Positions 1-9,223 of a DNA stretch of 31,635 bases are shown piece after piece. A program made the translations under genes and the position numbers. Source of the stretch: Candidatus Aenigmatarchaeota archaeon (GTDB taxonomy: Archaea; Aenigmatarchaeota; Aenigmatarchaeia; CG10238-14; SCSR01); NCBI GenBank assembly GCA_030616125.1, contig JAUWXZ010000001.1:1-31635 (forward strand), in the 5' to 3' direction. The notes beneath the pieces are model-generated. The model had not been told where the DNA came from. It did not search any database and was given only the letters and a program-made list of their open reading frames with translations. Position 1 is the stretch's first letter. The number at the start of each line of letters is the position of its first letter.

Positions 1-3000
1 AATGCTTCTGCTCCAACAACTTCAGACACAGTAATACTTACAATAACTATACCCCCAAACAAGACATGGAGCAGAGAACCAGAAAGTTTCCCAATGCTAA
101 CAGTTGGAGCAGGTCAACAAGGAGTTATTGGATATATAACTTTAAACAACACAGGAAATGTTCCAATAACCTTTGAACTATCCTCAGTTGGTAATGGTTC
201 AGCATACATAGGAACAACCCAATCCTCGATAACAGTAGAAAACCAGTCTTCTGGTTCAGTGACAGTTAATTATTCTGCACCTTCACTTTCAGAGTTGGGT
301 GATGATTTGATGAGAATTTATTTTGTCAATATAACAGTAACAAATTCTTCTGCATTACCTCAGCAACTAAATACTTCAACATTCTTAAGAGTTACAAAGT
401 TTTCTGTCAATATAATATCTCCAAACCAAACCAATCCAGTAAGTGTTACAACAGGTGACAATATAACAATCTATACAACTGCAACTTGGGGAGAAGACCC
501 ACAAGGTGAAAATGTTGAATTCAATGTCGCTTTCAATGAAACAGAGTGCCCAATTATAAGTACAAAATTCTTAACAGATCCGACAAAGCCTTATTACTTG
601 GTTTGGGAAATAAACTGTACAGCTCCAGAACTAACAGATGCTAAAAATTACACTCTCTACGTCACAGGAAATTATACAGTTTATGATGCAACTTCAACAG
701 ACTCAGAGGAAAATGCAATTATCTATCCAGATGTCACAAAACCGTTTTTCACAGGAGTTCATGCAGATTCTGTAGAACCAAACAACAACTCAACAATAGA
801 AGTTAATACATCAGATAATGTTGGTGTAGAAGAAGTTATAACCCAAGTGACCTATCCAAACACAACTCATGCGAATTATTCCATGACAAATATATCTCTT
901 ACAACATGGAGATTAGAATTTTCTGACACTTCTGAGGTAGGAAATTATGATTTAGTATTTTATGCAAGAGACGATGAAAATAACTGGAACTCAACTACAG
1001 GCTGGTTTGAAGTTTACTTGCCAATTATATTCAATGGAACAGCAAAAGATGCAGAAGGTAGCCCAGTCCAAATTGAATTTAATTTATATAGAGTTGGAAT
1101 CGATCAAAAAATATTTACTATCCAAACAAATGAAACAGGATTTTATAATGCAACAATAAGCAATAGAAGTTATGATTTGGAGATCAGATCATTTGGACAT
1201 ATAATTGAAACAAACAACACTCCAATAACTCAGTCAGTCCAAGATCCTATTTTGATAGACGAAGTTCCTGTATCAAAAATAGGGGCAGGAGCTTTGAGAG
1301 TAATAGCAATAGAAACAATTCTATCTTATGATTCAGCGAATGTAAGTCTAAACTATTCAGGGACAAGCTATACAAACGAAAACTTATTAGGAATCTATCA
1401 TTGTGCCAATTGGTCATTCTCTGGTCAAAGTTGCAGCTCAAGCTGGAATAGGCTCAATTCTACTCTGATAGGAAACAATTTGGTTTCTGCCAATCCATCA
1501 AGTCTTTCAGCTTTTGTCATTGCTCAATATATTTGTGGAGATAACAAATGTGATTCAACGTATGGAGAATCAAATGCTGTTTGTCCACAAGATTGTCCAG
1601 CAAGTGAGCCAGGTGGCCCAGGTGGACCAGGAGGTCCCAGTGGACCATCTGCACCTCCAGAAAAACCTATACCTCTAGAAGTTTCAACTAATCAGTTAGA
1701 CATTACTTTGCATCCAGGAGAATATCAAATAACTTCAATAGCAATCCAAAACAATTTAGATAAGAAAATTACTGCAGAGCTTTCAGTGGAGGGAAGAATT
1801 TGGGAATTCACACAATTTGAAGAAACTTCAATATCCATACCAGCAAAGAGTAGAGACTATGCAAGAATAAAATTCCATGCTTTGCCAACAACTTTACCTG
1901 GAATTTACACAGGAACAATAATTATTAAAACAGCAGGAGGTACTCAAGAGATTGCTACAATTTTAAGAGTCACGCCTATAAGAGAAGCTTTGCTAGACAT
2001 AAAAGTAGAAACTATAACAAAAGAAGTGATACCAGGACGTCTGTTGACTACTCGATTATACTTATACAATCTTGGGATGACAAAAAAAGTAGATGTTTTT
2101 CTCAACTATACGATTAGCTCAATAGAAACGGGCGAGATAATAGGCATATACCAAGATACTCGCGCAATAGAAACTTCTCTAACATTTGTCAAAAAGTTTG
2201 AAATACCTGAAGATACAAAACTAGGAAAATACATGATAGAAGTTGCAGCATACTATGATTCAAAATTTGCAAGTTCGACCGATTCATTCAGAGTTGTTAA
2301 AACTCCATGGATAATCACAATGCTTTGGGCAATACTCATGAGTGAATTCACTTACATTGCAATTTTGCTTATAATTATTGGCTATTTCGGTTTTAAATTC
2401 TACAAGAGAAAGAGGAAAGAAAAGATAAGAAAAGCAAGGTATGTATTTCCAGTAGACTTCAAGAAATTACCAAGAGGAATAAACGTTGGAAAAATTGCTG
2501 AAACAGATGTTAATGCGTATGTAGATACTGATAAATTAACTCAACACATGATAGTTGCTGGTGGAACTGGTTCTGGAAAAACAGTTGCAGCAATGGTGAT
2601 AGCAGAAGAAGTCTTGAAAAAAGGAATACCCATAATAGTTTTTGATCCAACAGCCCAATGGACAGGCTTCATCAAAAGTTGCAGAGACGAAAAAATGCTT
2701 AGCTTATACAAAAAGTTTGGTCTAAAACCAGAAGATGCCAAAGCATTCAAAGGAAGTATAGTAGACATCACAGACCCTAATACAAAAATTGATATTGAAA
2801 AGTATGTGAAGAAAGGAGAGATAACGATATTCTGTATAAATAAACTTAAACCAGCTCAGCTAGATAACTTTGTTAGAAAAACCATAGATACAATATTTGC
2901 AGTTCCTTGGGAAGAAGCAAGAAAATTAAAATTATTGATTGTTTATGACGAAGTTCACCGCTTACTACCAAAGTATGGAGGGAAAGGAGGATATGTAGCT

Positions 3001-3504
3001 TTGGAGCGCGGTGTAAGAGAATTCAGAAAATGGGGAATTGGTTTGATAATGATTTCTCAAGTATTGTTAGATTTCAGGGGCGCAATTAGAGCTGTAATAG
3101 CTTCCGAGGCCCAATTGAGAACAAAGTACAGTGGAGATATAAATAGAGTGAAAAGTAAGTTCGGGCCAGAATATGCAGCCACCTTACCAAAACTCCGAAC
3201 AGGTAATGTGTTAACACAAAATCCAGAATTTAATGATGGTAAACCATGGTTCATAGAGTTTAGGCCATTACTGCATGACACTTCAAGAATATCAGAAGAA
3301 GATTTGAGAAAATATAAAGAATTTGAAAAAGAAATTTCTGAACTTGAAGATCAAGTAAATAAGTTAAAAGCGAAGAAAATAGAAACTTATGATATAGAGC
3401 TAGAATTGGGTTTGGCAAAAGAAAAAGTAAAACTTGGTCAACTGCGCATGGCAGAAACTTATATTGAATCGATTAAAACTAGGATTAAATCAATCAAAAA
3501 GTGA
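1..3504 (+). CDS. Ectodomain-HerA/VirB4-like ATPase fusion, 5' end missing
   Basis: The frame is open from base 1, so the gene begins upstream of the window; the ATG at 94 is internal. The first ~2300 bases encode an extracellular part rich in N-glycosylation sequons (N-x-S/T), built of beta-sandwich-like repeats. A Cys cluster (CGDNKC then CPQDC, 1531-1599) and a Gly/Pro linker (about 1600-1665) separate it from a NEW3-like domain. One hydrophobic helix (about 2305-2395) and a basic stretch then lead to a cytoplasmic P-loop ATPase: Walker A GGTGSGKT at 2560-2583, Walker B ending in YDE at 2944-2952, and a downstream SQVLLDFRG segment, as in the HerA/VirB4/DUF87 group. A short coiled coil ends the protein. 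HerA-type ATPases pump DNA or drive secretion machines; the substrate here is unknown. It leads directly into the coiled-coil gene four bases downstream. The architecture is clear; the function is inferred. Confidence 0.85.
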   Translation, partial: NASAPTTSDTVILTITIPPNKTWSREPESFPMLTVGAGQQGVIGYITLNNTGNVPITFELSSVGNGSAYIGTTQSSITVENQSSGSVTVNYSAPSLSELGDDLMRIYFVNITVTNSSALPQQLNTSTFLRVTKFSVNIISPNQTNPVSVTTGDNITIYTTATWGEDPQGENVEFNVAFNETECPIISTKFLTDPTKPYYLVWEINCTAPELTDAKNYTLYVTGNYTVYDATSTDSEENAIIYPDVTKPFFTGVHADSVEPNNNSTIEVNTSDNVGVEEVITQVTYPNTTHANYSMTNISLTTWRLEFSDTSEVGNYDLVFYARDDENNWNSTTGWFEVYLPIIFNGTAKDAEGSPVQIEFNLYRVGIDQKIFTIQTNETGFYNATISNRSYDLEIRSFGHIIETNNTPITQSVQDPILIDEVPVSKIGAGALRVIAIETILSYDSANVSLNYSGTSYTNENLLGIYHCANWSFSGQSCSSSWNRLNSTLIGNNLVSANPSSLSAFVIAQYICGDNKCDSTYGESNAVCPQDCPASEPGGPGGPGGPSGPSAPPEKPIPLEVSTNQLDITLHPGEYQITSIAIQNNLDKKITAELSVEGRIWEFTQFEETSISIPAKSRDYARIKFHALPTTLPGIYTGTIIIKTAGGTQEIATILRVTPIREALLDIKVETITKEVIPGRLLTTRLYLYNLGMTKKVDVFLNYTISSIETGEIIGIYQDTRAIETSLTFVKKFEIPEDTKLGKYMIEVAAYYDSKFASSTDSFRVVKTPWIITMLWAILMSEFTYIAILLIIIGYFGFKFYKRKRKEKIRKARYVFPVDFKKLPRGINVGKIAETDVNAYVDTDKLTQHMIVAGGTGSGKTVAAMVIAEEVLKKGIPIIVFDPTAQWTGFIKSCRDEKMLSLYKKFGLKPEDAKAFKGSIVDITDPNTKIDIEKYVKKGEITIFCINKLKPAQLDNFVRKTIDTIFAVPWEEARKLKLLIVYDEVHRLLPKYGGKGGYVALERGVREFRKWGIGLIMISQVLLDFRGAIRAVIASEAQLRTKYSGDINRVKSKFGPEYAATLPKLRTGNVLTQNPEFNDGKPWFIEFRPLLHDTSRISEEDLRKYKEFEKEISELEDQVNKLKAKKIETYDIELELGLAKEKVKLGQLRMAETYIESIKTRIKSIKK

Positions 3505-3508
3505 GTAA

Positions 3509-5017
3509 ATGGCTAAAAAGAAGAAAGAAGAAAAAACAGTTGGAGAAATTTTAAGTGAAGAATATGCTAAACAGAAAACAGCTGAGCCAGAAGAAATTGA
3601 ACCAAAAAAACCCGAAGAGCCAAAGATAGAATCAAAAATAAAAATTGAAGAAGAGATAGATTTAAGAAAACTTCTGATGGATGTAGAAAAACTTGGAGCA
3701 GAGGTCAATGCTTTAAAAGAAGTAAAATTTCATGCCGATGAAATAATAAAAGAACTTGCCGAGAGCATAGGAGAAATTAGATCTTTATTATTTCAAAGAG
3801 ATGCAACCATAAAAGAAACTGGAGCAAAAATTGATAAAATTGAAGAAATTGTTTCTGAAATAAAACCGGAAAAAATAGCGAGTCAGCTCAGAAAAAGAGA
3901 AGCAGAGATTAGTGAAAACATAGCAAGAATAGAAAAACTTGAAAGAATGTCAAAGGATTTGCTCGATCAAATAAGAAAATCACAAAAAATTCTTGAAAAT
4001 ATAAAAAGTATGGAAAATTTAGTTGAAATAACTAAAGATATAGAATCAAAACTTGAAAAAATTGAAGAACTTAAATCTGGAACAGAAAGAGAAGCTGGAA
4101 AAACGGAAAAAATTTATCTTGAGATGGGTAGAAGGTTTTCAGAATTTTCAGCCTTTAAAGAAAAAATAACAAAAGTTGAAGAATTAAGCAAAGAATTGGT
4201 CAAGAGTTTGGATGAAGTTAAAATTAAACTTGAGAATACAGTGAGTAAAGAAGATATGCAATCAGCTTTAGAAGACGCTTTAAAACCTCCAGAGCTTGGA
4301 GCAGATGTCGAGGAATTAAACAAAAGAAAAAATGAGATTCTAAGTCTTTTGAAAAATTTAGGAGATCAGTTCAGGCAAGGGCTCATATCAAAAGAAAGCT
4401 ATGATGAAGTTGTTGAAAAAAACAAAAGTATACTTCAGCAGATAGAGAATGAGGTAAAAGAAGCAGAAACTAGAAAAAAACCTGAAAATTTGATTGCGTG
4501 GTTAAACCAGATTGAAGAGAAAATAAAAGATTTGGAACTAAAAACCAGCGTCATCGAAAAAAGTAAGGTTTCAAGAGACACCGAAGAAATGAGAAATCAA
4601 ATTTCAAGTATAAAAGAAGACTTGGAAAAACAAAAGGCAATGATGGAGGATATTTTAGGATTACAATTAACTCAAAAAACTTTGACTGATGAAACAAGCG
4701 AAAAGAAAGCTAGAAAACTAGAGATAGAGTCTATTAAAAGTTTATTAGCGACTTTGGAAGATCAATATAGGGAAGGAGTTATTTCTGAAAAAACTTATAT
4801 GGAAACAAAAAGCAAAAACTTGGAACGGCTAAGGGAAAAACCTGAAATCAAAAAAGAGTCTGAAATAAAAATCCCACCTGTTGAAACAGAAACTAAGAAA
4901 ACAAGTTGGGATGAATTAAGAGATGCATCATTATTAGCAAAAATAAAAGAGCTTAATGAAAAAATCGAAAAGTTATCAAAAAAGTCCGAATATCCTAGAC
5001 CAGTAATATTAGAATAA
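3509..5017 (+). CDS. Cytoplasmic coiled-coil protein with two SHOCT-like motifs
   Basis: This 502-residue protein is mostly charged heptad-like helix (Lys, Glu, Leu, Ile), with no signal peptide or membrane segment, so it is probably cytoplasmic. Two copies of a short helical motif of the form SLL..L..Q(Y/F)R.G.IS...Y lie at about 4340-4450 and 4735-4830, linked by more coiled coil. The same motif occurs at the cytoplasmic C-terminus of the giant surface protein encoded at 5282-9223, which suggests both belong to one assembly. The motif resembles SHOCT domains, short C-terminal oligomerisation modules. The ATG lies five bases after the ATPase stop, with GTGAG just upstream as a ribosome site, so the two are probably one operon. 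A scaffold or adaptor role is an inference; I do not recognise a named family. Confidence 0.8.
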   Translation: MAKKKKEEKTVGEILSEEYAKQKTAEPEEIEPKKPEEPKIESKIKIEEEIDLRKLLMDVEKLGAEVNALKEVKFHADEIIKELAESIGEIRSLLFQRDATIKETGAKIDKIEEIVSEIKPEKIASQLRKREAEISENIARIEKLERMSKDLLDQIRKSQKILENIKSMENLVEITKDIESKLEKIEELKSGTEREAGKTEKIYLEMGRRFSEFSAFKEKITKVEELSKELVKSLDEVKIKLENTVSKEDMQSALEDALKPPELGADVEELNKRKNEILSLLKNLGDQFRQGLISKESYDEVVEKNKSILQQIENEVKEAETRKKPENLIAWLNQIEEKIKDLELKTSVIEKSKVSRDTEEMRNQISSIKEDLEKQKAMMEDILGLQLTQKTLTDETSEKKARKLEIESIKSLLATLEDQYREGVISEKTYMETKSKNLERLREKPEIKKESEIKIPPVETETKKTSWDELRDASLLAKIKELNEKIEKLSKKSEYPRPVILE

Positions 5018-5072
5018 GTTTTTAGTATATTAATACATCAATATATTATTCTATTAATATATTAATATATAG
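5018..5072 (+). promoter_or_regulatory. AT-only promoter region with three TATTAATA palindromes
   Basis: The 55 bases between the coiled-coil gene and the winged-helix gene are almost pure A/T. The perfect 8-bp palindrome TATTAATA occurs at 5028-5035, 5052-5059 and 5060-5067, with offsets of 24 and 8 bases, ending five bases before the ATG at 5073. The sites would overlap any TATA box here. The first encoded product downstream is a small DNA-binding protein, so these are plausible autoregulatory operator sites. AT-rich promoters produce such strings by chance more often than average sequence, hence moderate confidence. Confidence 0.5.
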
Positions 5073-5285
5073 ATGAGACCTTCAATTACCGATGGAAAAA
5101 TCCTTAAAATTCTTCGAGAGTCAAAAGTACCCATCTCTACTTACCAAATAGCTAAAAAAGCTAATGTGGTGTGGTCTACAGCAAACTCACACTGCTACAA
5201 ACTCAAATCAATGAAGCGAATTGACAGCAAAACTGAGAAATCAAAGTTCGGTTTTGGAGAAAAAATTATATGGTGGATTAAATGA
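5073..5285 (+). CDS. Small winged-helix DNA-binding protein
   Basis: A 70-residue protein that is essentially one winged helix-turn-helix domain. An N-terminal helix (ILKILRES) is followed by the turn-helix (STYQIAKKANVVWSTANSHCYKLKSM) and a short beta wing ending in IIWWIK. Small archaeal wHTH proteins of this kind usually act as local transcription regulators. The gene starts five bases after three TATTAATA palindromes and its stop overlaps the start of the giant surface-protein gene (ATGA at 5282-5285), so it is probably translationally coupled to it. Autoregulation of the surface operon is the simplest reading. No cofactor or sensor domain is visible. The fold is fairly sure; the target is inferred. 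Confidence 0.75.
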   Translation: MRPSITDGKILKILRESKVPISTYQIAKKANVVWSTANSHCYKLKSMKRIDSKTEKSKFGFGEKIIWWIK

Positions 5286-8200
5286 AAAAAATGATTTTGC
5301 TTTTATTGGCTTTATTTTTCTTTATTTATTTTTCTCCCTTAGCTAAGGCAGAATGGTGGAATACAAATTGGCATTATAAATTACCTATAAATATAAGCTT
5401 TGCTTCTGAGGCAGAGAACGCTTCTGTCAATGTGACCTTAAACTTTACTGCTTTACTAGAACAAGTAGGAGATGATGATAAAACATTTGATCCAAATTCT
5501 ATCAGAGTAATTGAAGATAGCTATGAACACCCTCATGACTGGGAGAATGAAACTCTTACTAGAGGAAATGTTAGTTGGATAGCAAATGGAACTACCCCAG
5601 CAAACACCAACAGAACTTTTTACGTTTATTTTGATGTAATAGAAAATGGTGCAAAGTCGGAAGGAAAAATTATATCAGAAGAACCTTACTGGAGGTCTGG
5701 ATATGAAGATAATATGGATGTTTGGTCTAATCAGTCTACTTCCCCAGGAATAGGCTATGAATGGAATAGAACTTGGGCACAATCTTTAGAGACTTACTGG
5801 AAATGGTGTACCGAGGCTCCTATATATGATTATGCATATCTCTATGTAGATGGTTCAGAAGTTAGTCAAAAATACGGCACAGGTTCTGAAACTATTCTCT
5901 TTCAAGGAAATGGACTAGCAGCAAGATTTACGTCTGATGATAGTGTAATAGAGAGTTGTACGGACGGATATGGCACATATGGAACTGCTGTTGATTGGGT
6001 AAAGTTTTACGAAACAGCAAACTATACCACTCCTGCTTTTAGTGAATTTTTTGGCAATACACAAACTCAATATCCTCCAGTGCTGGAAAATTTTATTGTT
6101 TCACCTTCCTTAGATGGATGGGGAGAATATTTTAACTATACTGTTGATGTTTCTGACAGAGAAAACGATGAGGTAAATGTTACTCTATGGGTAAATAAAA
6201 GTACTGGATGGGAAAAACAAGAAACAAAAACAATAACTCCACCTGGAGAATTGTACTGGTATATTTCTATTTTTTCTTGTTCAGATATCGGAGCAAGACA
6301 ATATAAGTTTGAATATAAAGACTGGGCTCATGATTGGGAAAACACTTCTACGCAAACAGGTCCAACTCTAGAAAACGATGATATTTCTCTAGAATATCTA
6401 ACTGGAAATGATACTTCAGTCAATAGGGAAGGAAATTACAATGTTACTCTGGGAATAAGATTTAAAGATCTAGACAAAAACCAATGGGTTTCAGGAGAAA
6501 CAGTAAACTTCTGGGTTTTCTATTCCAGTACTTGGAATCAAGTAGGATCTAACACAAGCGATACTGATGGAAACACAACTTTTGATTTCGATCCAAATTG
6601 TTCTGTAGAGGTTGGAAATCATAACTGGAAAGCAAATTACAGCAACACTTGTTACAAATCTAATGAATCAGACACTTTCTCTTTCGATGTAATAGGTCAA
6701 TTAAAAAATTATTTGGAAAAACCTTTGCAAGACTCTGTTTATTGGCAAGGCGACCAAATTCCTTTAGAAGCTAATGTTACTGATGAATGTACAAATTTTA
6801 TAATTGGAGCAGTAGTTAATTTTACTCTGAATGAAACAGTAGATGTTTGTTCAGCTGATGATAAAGGAGATGGGACTTATAACTGTACGTGGGATTCTTC
6901 AGGAAAGCCTTTAGGTAATTATTCTGTCAGAGTAAATTCTTCAAAATCTAATTATAATTTTAATTCAACTCTTTGGGAAGATAGATTTTCTTTAGAAACT
7001 GCCCCACCCTCAATTACAATCAATCTTTCAAAATATCAGATAGAACAACTGGACTCACTGCAGATAAATGCTACTGTTATTGATAATTCTGGAACAGGAA
7101 TCGATTGGGTAAAAATAAATGTCACAAGACCCAATGGGACTTTGGACCAAGAAAACATGACAAATTTGGTTTCAAACATTTGGAGCATCGACTATCCAAA
7201 TAGCTGGGGGAATACTTCTGAAAGAGGAACCTACAACATAACTGTTTATGCTAAAGACAATGTTCCAAAAACTGGAACTTCTAATGATACTTTTAAAGTT
7301 TATATCAAGCTTAATGTAACACTAAAAACTCAAGAGGCTATTTACTATCAAGGCGATACCGGAAGGCTTGAGTATACACTTAAAGATATGGATAATAATT
7401 CCGTAGCAAATTCTAATGTCACTTTTGAAATAAAAAATCCCAACCAGGTTTTAATTTGGAACGATGACAATATTATTAGTGTAACAAACCAAAACGGAAC
7501 CATCGAACCCCTACCAAGCTTTGAACTCGCTTCAGATGATCCCATTGGACAATATAGACTCTACTCCTTCACAAGCTATTGGGATACTCTAGCTGGTGTT
7601 ACAGTTAGCAAGGAGAATAACTACACATTCAATGTTTCTGAAAAACCAGTAGTAGAGATGCTAGCACTAAGTTTAGAAGCACCAGCAGAAGCAGCAGTCG
7701 GAAAAAAATTACAAGTTTCGGCGACTGTAACAGATAGTGTAAAAAATATAGATGTTGATTCTGCAAAAACAAGCTTGTACGACCCACTAAATAATCTAAT
7801 AGTAGATAATGTCGCGATGGATCATGTCAGTACAGGAATATACAGCAGAAACTATACAACCTCTTCTTCATCAACTCAAGGTAATTGGAAGTGGATTGTT
7901 AATGTAACCAAGGGTTCTAACAGCATAATAAAGGAAATTTTCACACGCTTAGTTGGAGGACCATTTGATGTAAGGAACATAACTGTAATTGACAATATAA
8001 TTCCAGATCTTAGTATTTCGGTTATAATAGAAAACAAAGGAGATGCGGGACAAGATGTAACTGTAGAGTGGAACTTGACCAGAACTGATACAGGAAAAAG
8101 CCTGGATAGTGGAGCTGCGACAATCTATATAGAGGGTCTTTCAACAAAAGTTCACATAGTCCAACCAAGCACAAATTATCTTGGTGAAGTAAAAATAACT

Positions 8201-9223
8201 TTTCTAGTTTATTATTCTGGAACAGAAAAAGCAGGAGCCTATGAAACTTTTACAACGACTGAAGCCGCTCCTCCACCACCTTCTTACGGTCCACCAGCAG
8301 TTGCCCCACCAGTATCAAAAATGGAAATAACAATACACCCAGAAGAAATTGAAATTGAAAGGGGATGGCTAGATTACATGACTGTTAAAGTCAATAACAC
8401 AGGAGGAACAAATCTCCACGATGTCTATATAACTCTAGAAGATATTCCTCTGGACTGGATAGAAATTTCACCAGAGAAAGTTGATTTGATAATTCCAACA
8501 AATTTTTCAGAATTCAGTATAAAAATTGCAGTCCCAATAAATGCAAAGTCAGGAAATTATCTAACCAAAGTTAAAGCTATAGCAAATGAAACTTCGGCTG
8601 AAGAAAGTTTTATAGTTAGGGTTTTTGCCTCTCGAGCAGAACTGATCTTATATCAAATTCAAACCCTTAAAGATAAACTCGAAGACTTAGAACAAAGAAC
8701 AGCTGAAGCAGAAAATCAAAAAAAGAACGTTACTCTTGTAAAAAGTATTTTGACAGAAGCCAGAGATAGGATAACAAGTGCTGAAGACTATTTGGATCAA
8801 AAAAAGTATGATGAAGCAACAAATCTTGTAAGAAATGTCAGAGATATTTTAGCAAGAGCAGAGTATGAGCTAAAAGTTGCTAAGGTAATAGTAGCAGTTC
8901 CAATCATTGAACTTCTACCCTACTGGCTTCTCTTGATTACTATAATTTTAATAGTGATTGTTGTATTAATTTTATACATGCTAAGAAAAACAAAAACTTT
9001 TGGGAAATTGAGAGTAGCAGTTCCAGAGATAAGAAAAATGGTTTTAGGAAAAGAAACTCTAGTTGATTTGCGAAAAGAAAAAGAGAAAATAAACAAAATG
9101 TTAAGTCTTCTAGAAAAGGAATATAGACAGGGAATAATCTCGAAAGAAAGCTATGAAGAATTAAAAAAGACCAATGAAGAAAAGCTTAGGGGGATTGAAT
9201 TTAAACTTGGTGAGGAAAGATGA
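5282..9223 (+). CDS. Giant secreted/membrane-anchored beta-sandwich glycoprotein
   Basis: A 1313-residue protein with a clear signal peptide (residues 1-23, cleavage after AKA). The mature start, EWWNTNWHYKLPINI, resembles DUF2341-type surface proteins. The large ectodomain has many N-x-S/T sequons and Ig/NEW3-like beta repeats. A Pro-rich linker (about residues 995-1012), a NEW3-like domain (about 1013-1117) and a coiled coil (about 1118-1203) precede one membrane helix (about 1204-1235). The roughly 80-residue cytoplasmic tail is basic, then coiled, and ends in the motif YRQGIISKESYEE, shared with the protein at 3509-5017. Topology is N-out, C-in. The ATG overlaps the regulator stop and its own stop overlaps the MinD-like start, so all three are coupled. 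It could be an adhesin, S-layer component or envelope sensor; no enzyme motif is visible. Confidence 0.85.
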   Translation: MKKMILLLLALFFFIYFSPLAKAEWWNTNWHYKLPINISFASEAENASVNVTLNFTALLEQVGDDDKTFDPNSIRVIEDSYEHPHDWENETLTRGNVSWIANGTTPANTNRTFYVYFDVIENGAKSEGKIISEEPYWRSGYEDNMDVWSNQSTSPGIGYEWNRTWAQSLETYWKWCTEAPIYDYAYLYVDGSEVSQKYGTGSETILFQGNGLAARFTSDDSVIESCTDGYGTYGTAVDWVKFYETANYTTPAFSEFFGNTQTQYPPVLENFIVSPSLDGWGEYFNYTVDVSDRENDEVNVTLWVNKSTGWEKQETKTITPPGELYWYISIFSCSDIGARQYKFEYKDWAHDWENTSTQTGPTLENDDISLEYLTGNDTSVNREGNYNVTLGIRFKDLDKNQWVSGETVNFWVFYSSTWNQVGSNTSDTDGNTTFDFDPNCSVEVGNHNWKANYSNTCYKSNESDTFSFDVIGQLKNYLEKPLQDSVYWQGDQIPLEANVTDECTNFIIGAVVNFTLNETVDVCSADDKGDGTYNCTWDSSGKPLGNYSVRVNSSKSNYNFNSTLWEDRFSLETAPPSITINLSKYQIEQLDSLQINATVIDNSGTGIDWVKINVTRPNGTLDQENMTNLVSNIWSIDYPNSWGNTSERGTYNITVYAKDNVPKTGTSNDTFKVYIKLNVTLKTQEAIYYQGDTGRLEYTLKDMDNNSVANSNVTFEIKNPNQVLIWNDDNIISVTNQNGTIEPLPSFELASDDPIGQYRLYSFTSYWDTLAGVTVSKENNYTFNVSEKPVVEMLALSLEAPAEAAVGKKLQVSATVTDSVKNIDVDSAKTSLYDPLNNLIVDNVAMDHVSTGIYSRNYTTSSSSTQGNWKWIVNVTKGSNSIIKEIFTRLVGGPFDVRNITVIDNIIPDLSISVIIENKGDAGQDVTVEWNLTRTDTGKSLDSGAATIYIEGLSTKVHIVQPSTNYLGEVKITFLVYYSGTEKAGAYETFTTTEAAPPPPSYGPPAVAPPVSKMEITIHPEEIEIERGWLDYMTVKVNNTGGTNLHDVYITLEDIPLDWIEISPEKVDLIIPTNFSEFSIKIAVPINAKSGNYLTKVKAIANETSAEESFIVRVFASRAELILYQIQTLKDKLEDLEQRTAEAENQKKNVTLVKSILTEARDRITSAEDYLDQKKYDEATNLVRNVRDILARAEYELKVAKVIVAVPIIELLPYWLLLITIILIVIVVLILYMLRKTKTFGKLRVAVPEIRKMVLGKETLVDLRKEKEKINKMLSLLEKEYRQGIISKESYEELKKTNEEKLRGIEFKLGEER

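Noticed and set aside
5028..5067. TATTAATA repeats as a CRISPR or transposon end
   Set aside because: Only three 8-bp copies, two of them adjacent, with no spacers, no transposase and no target duplication.
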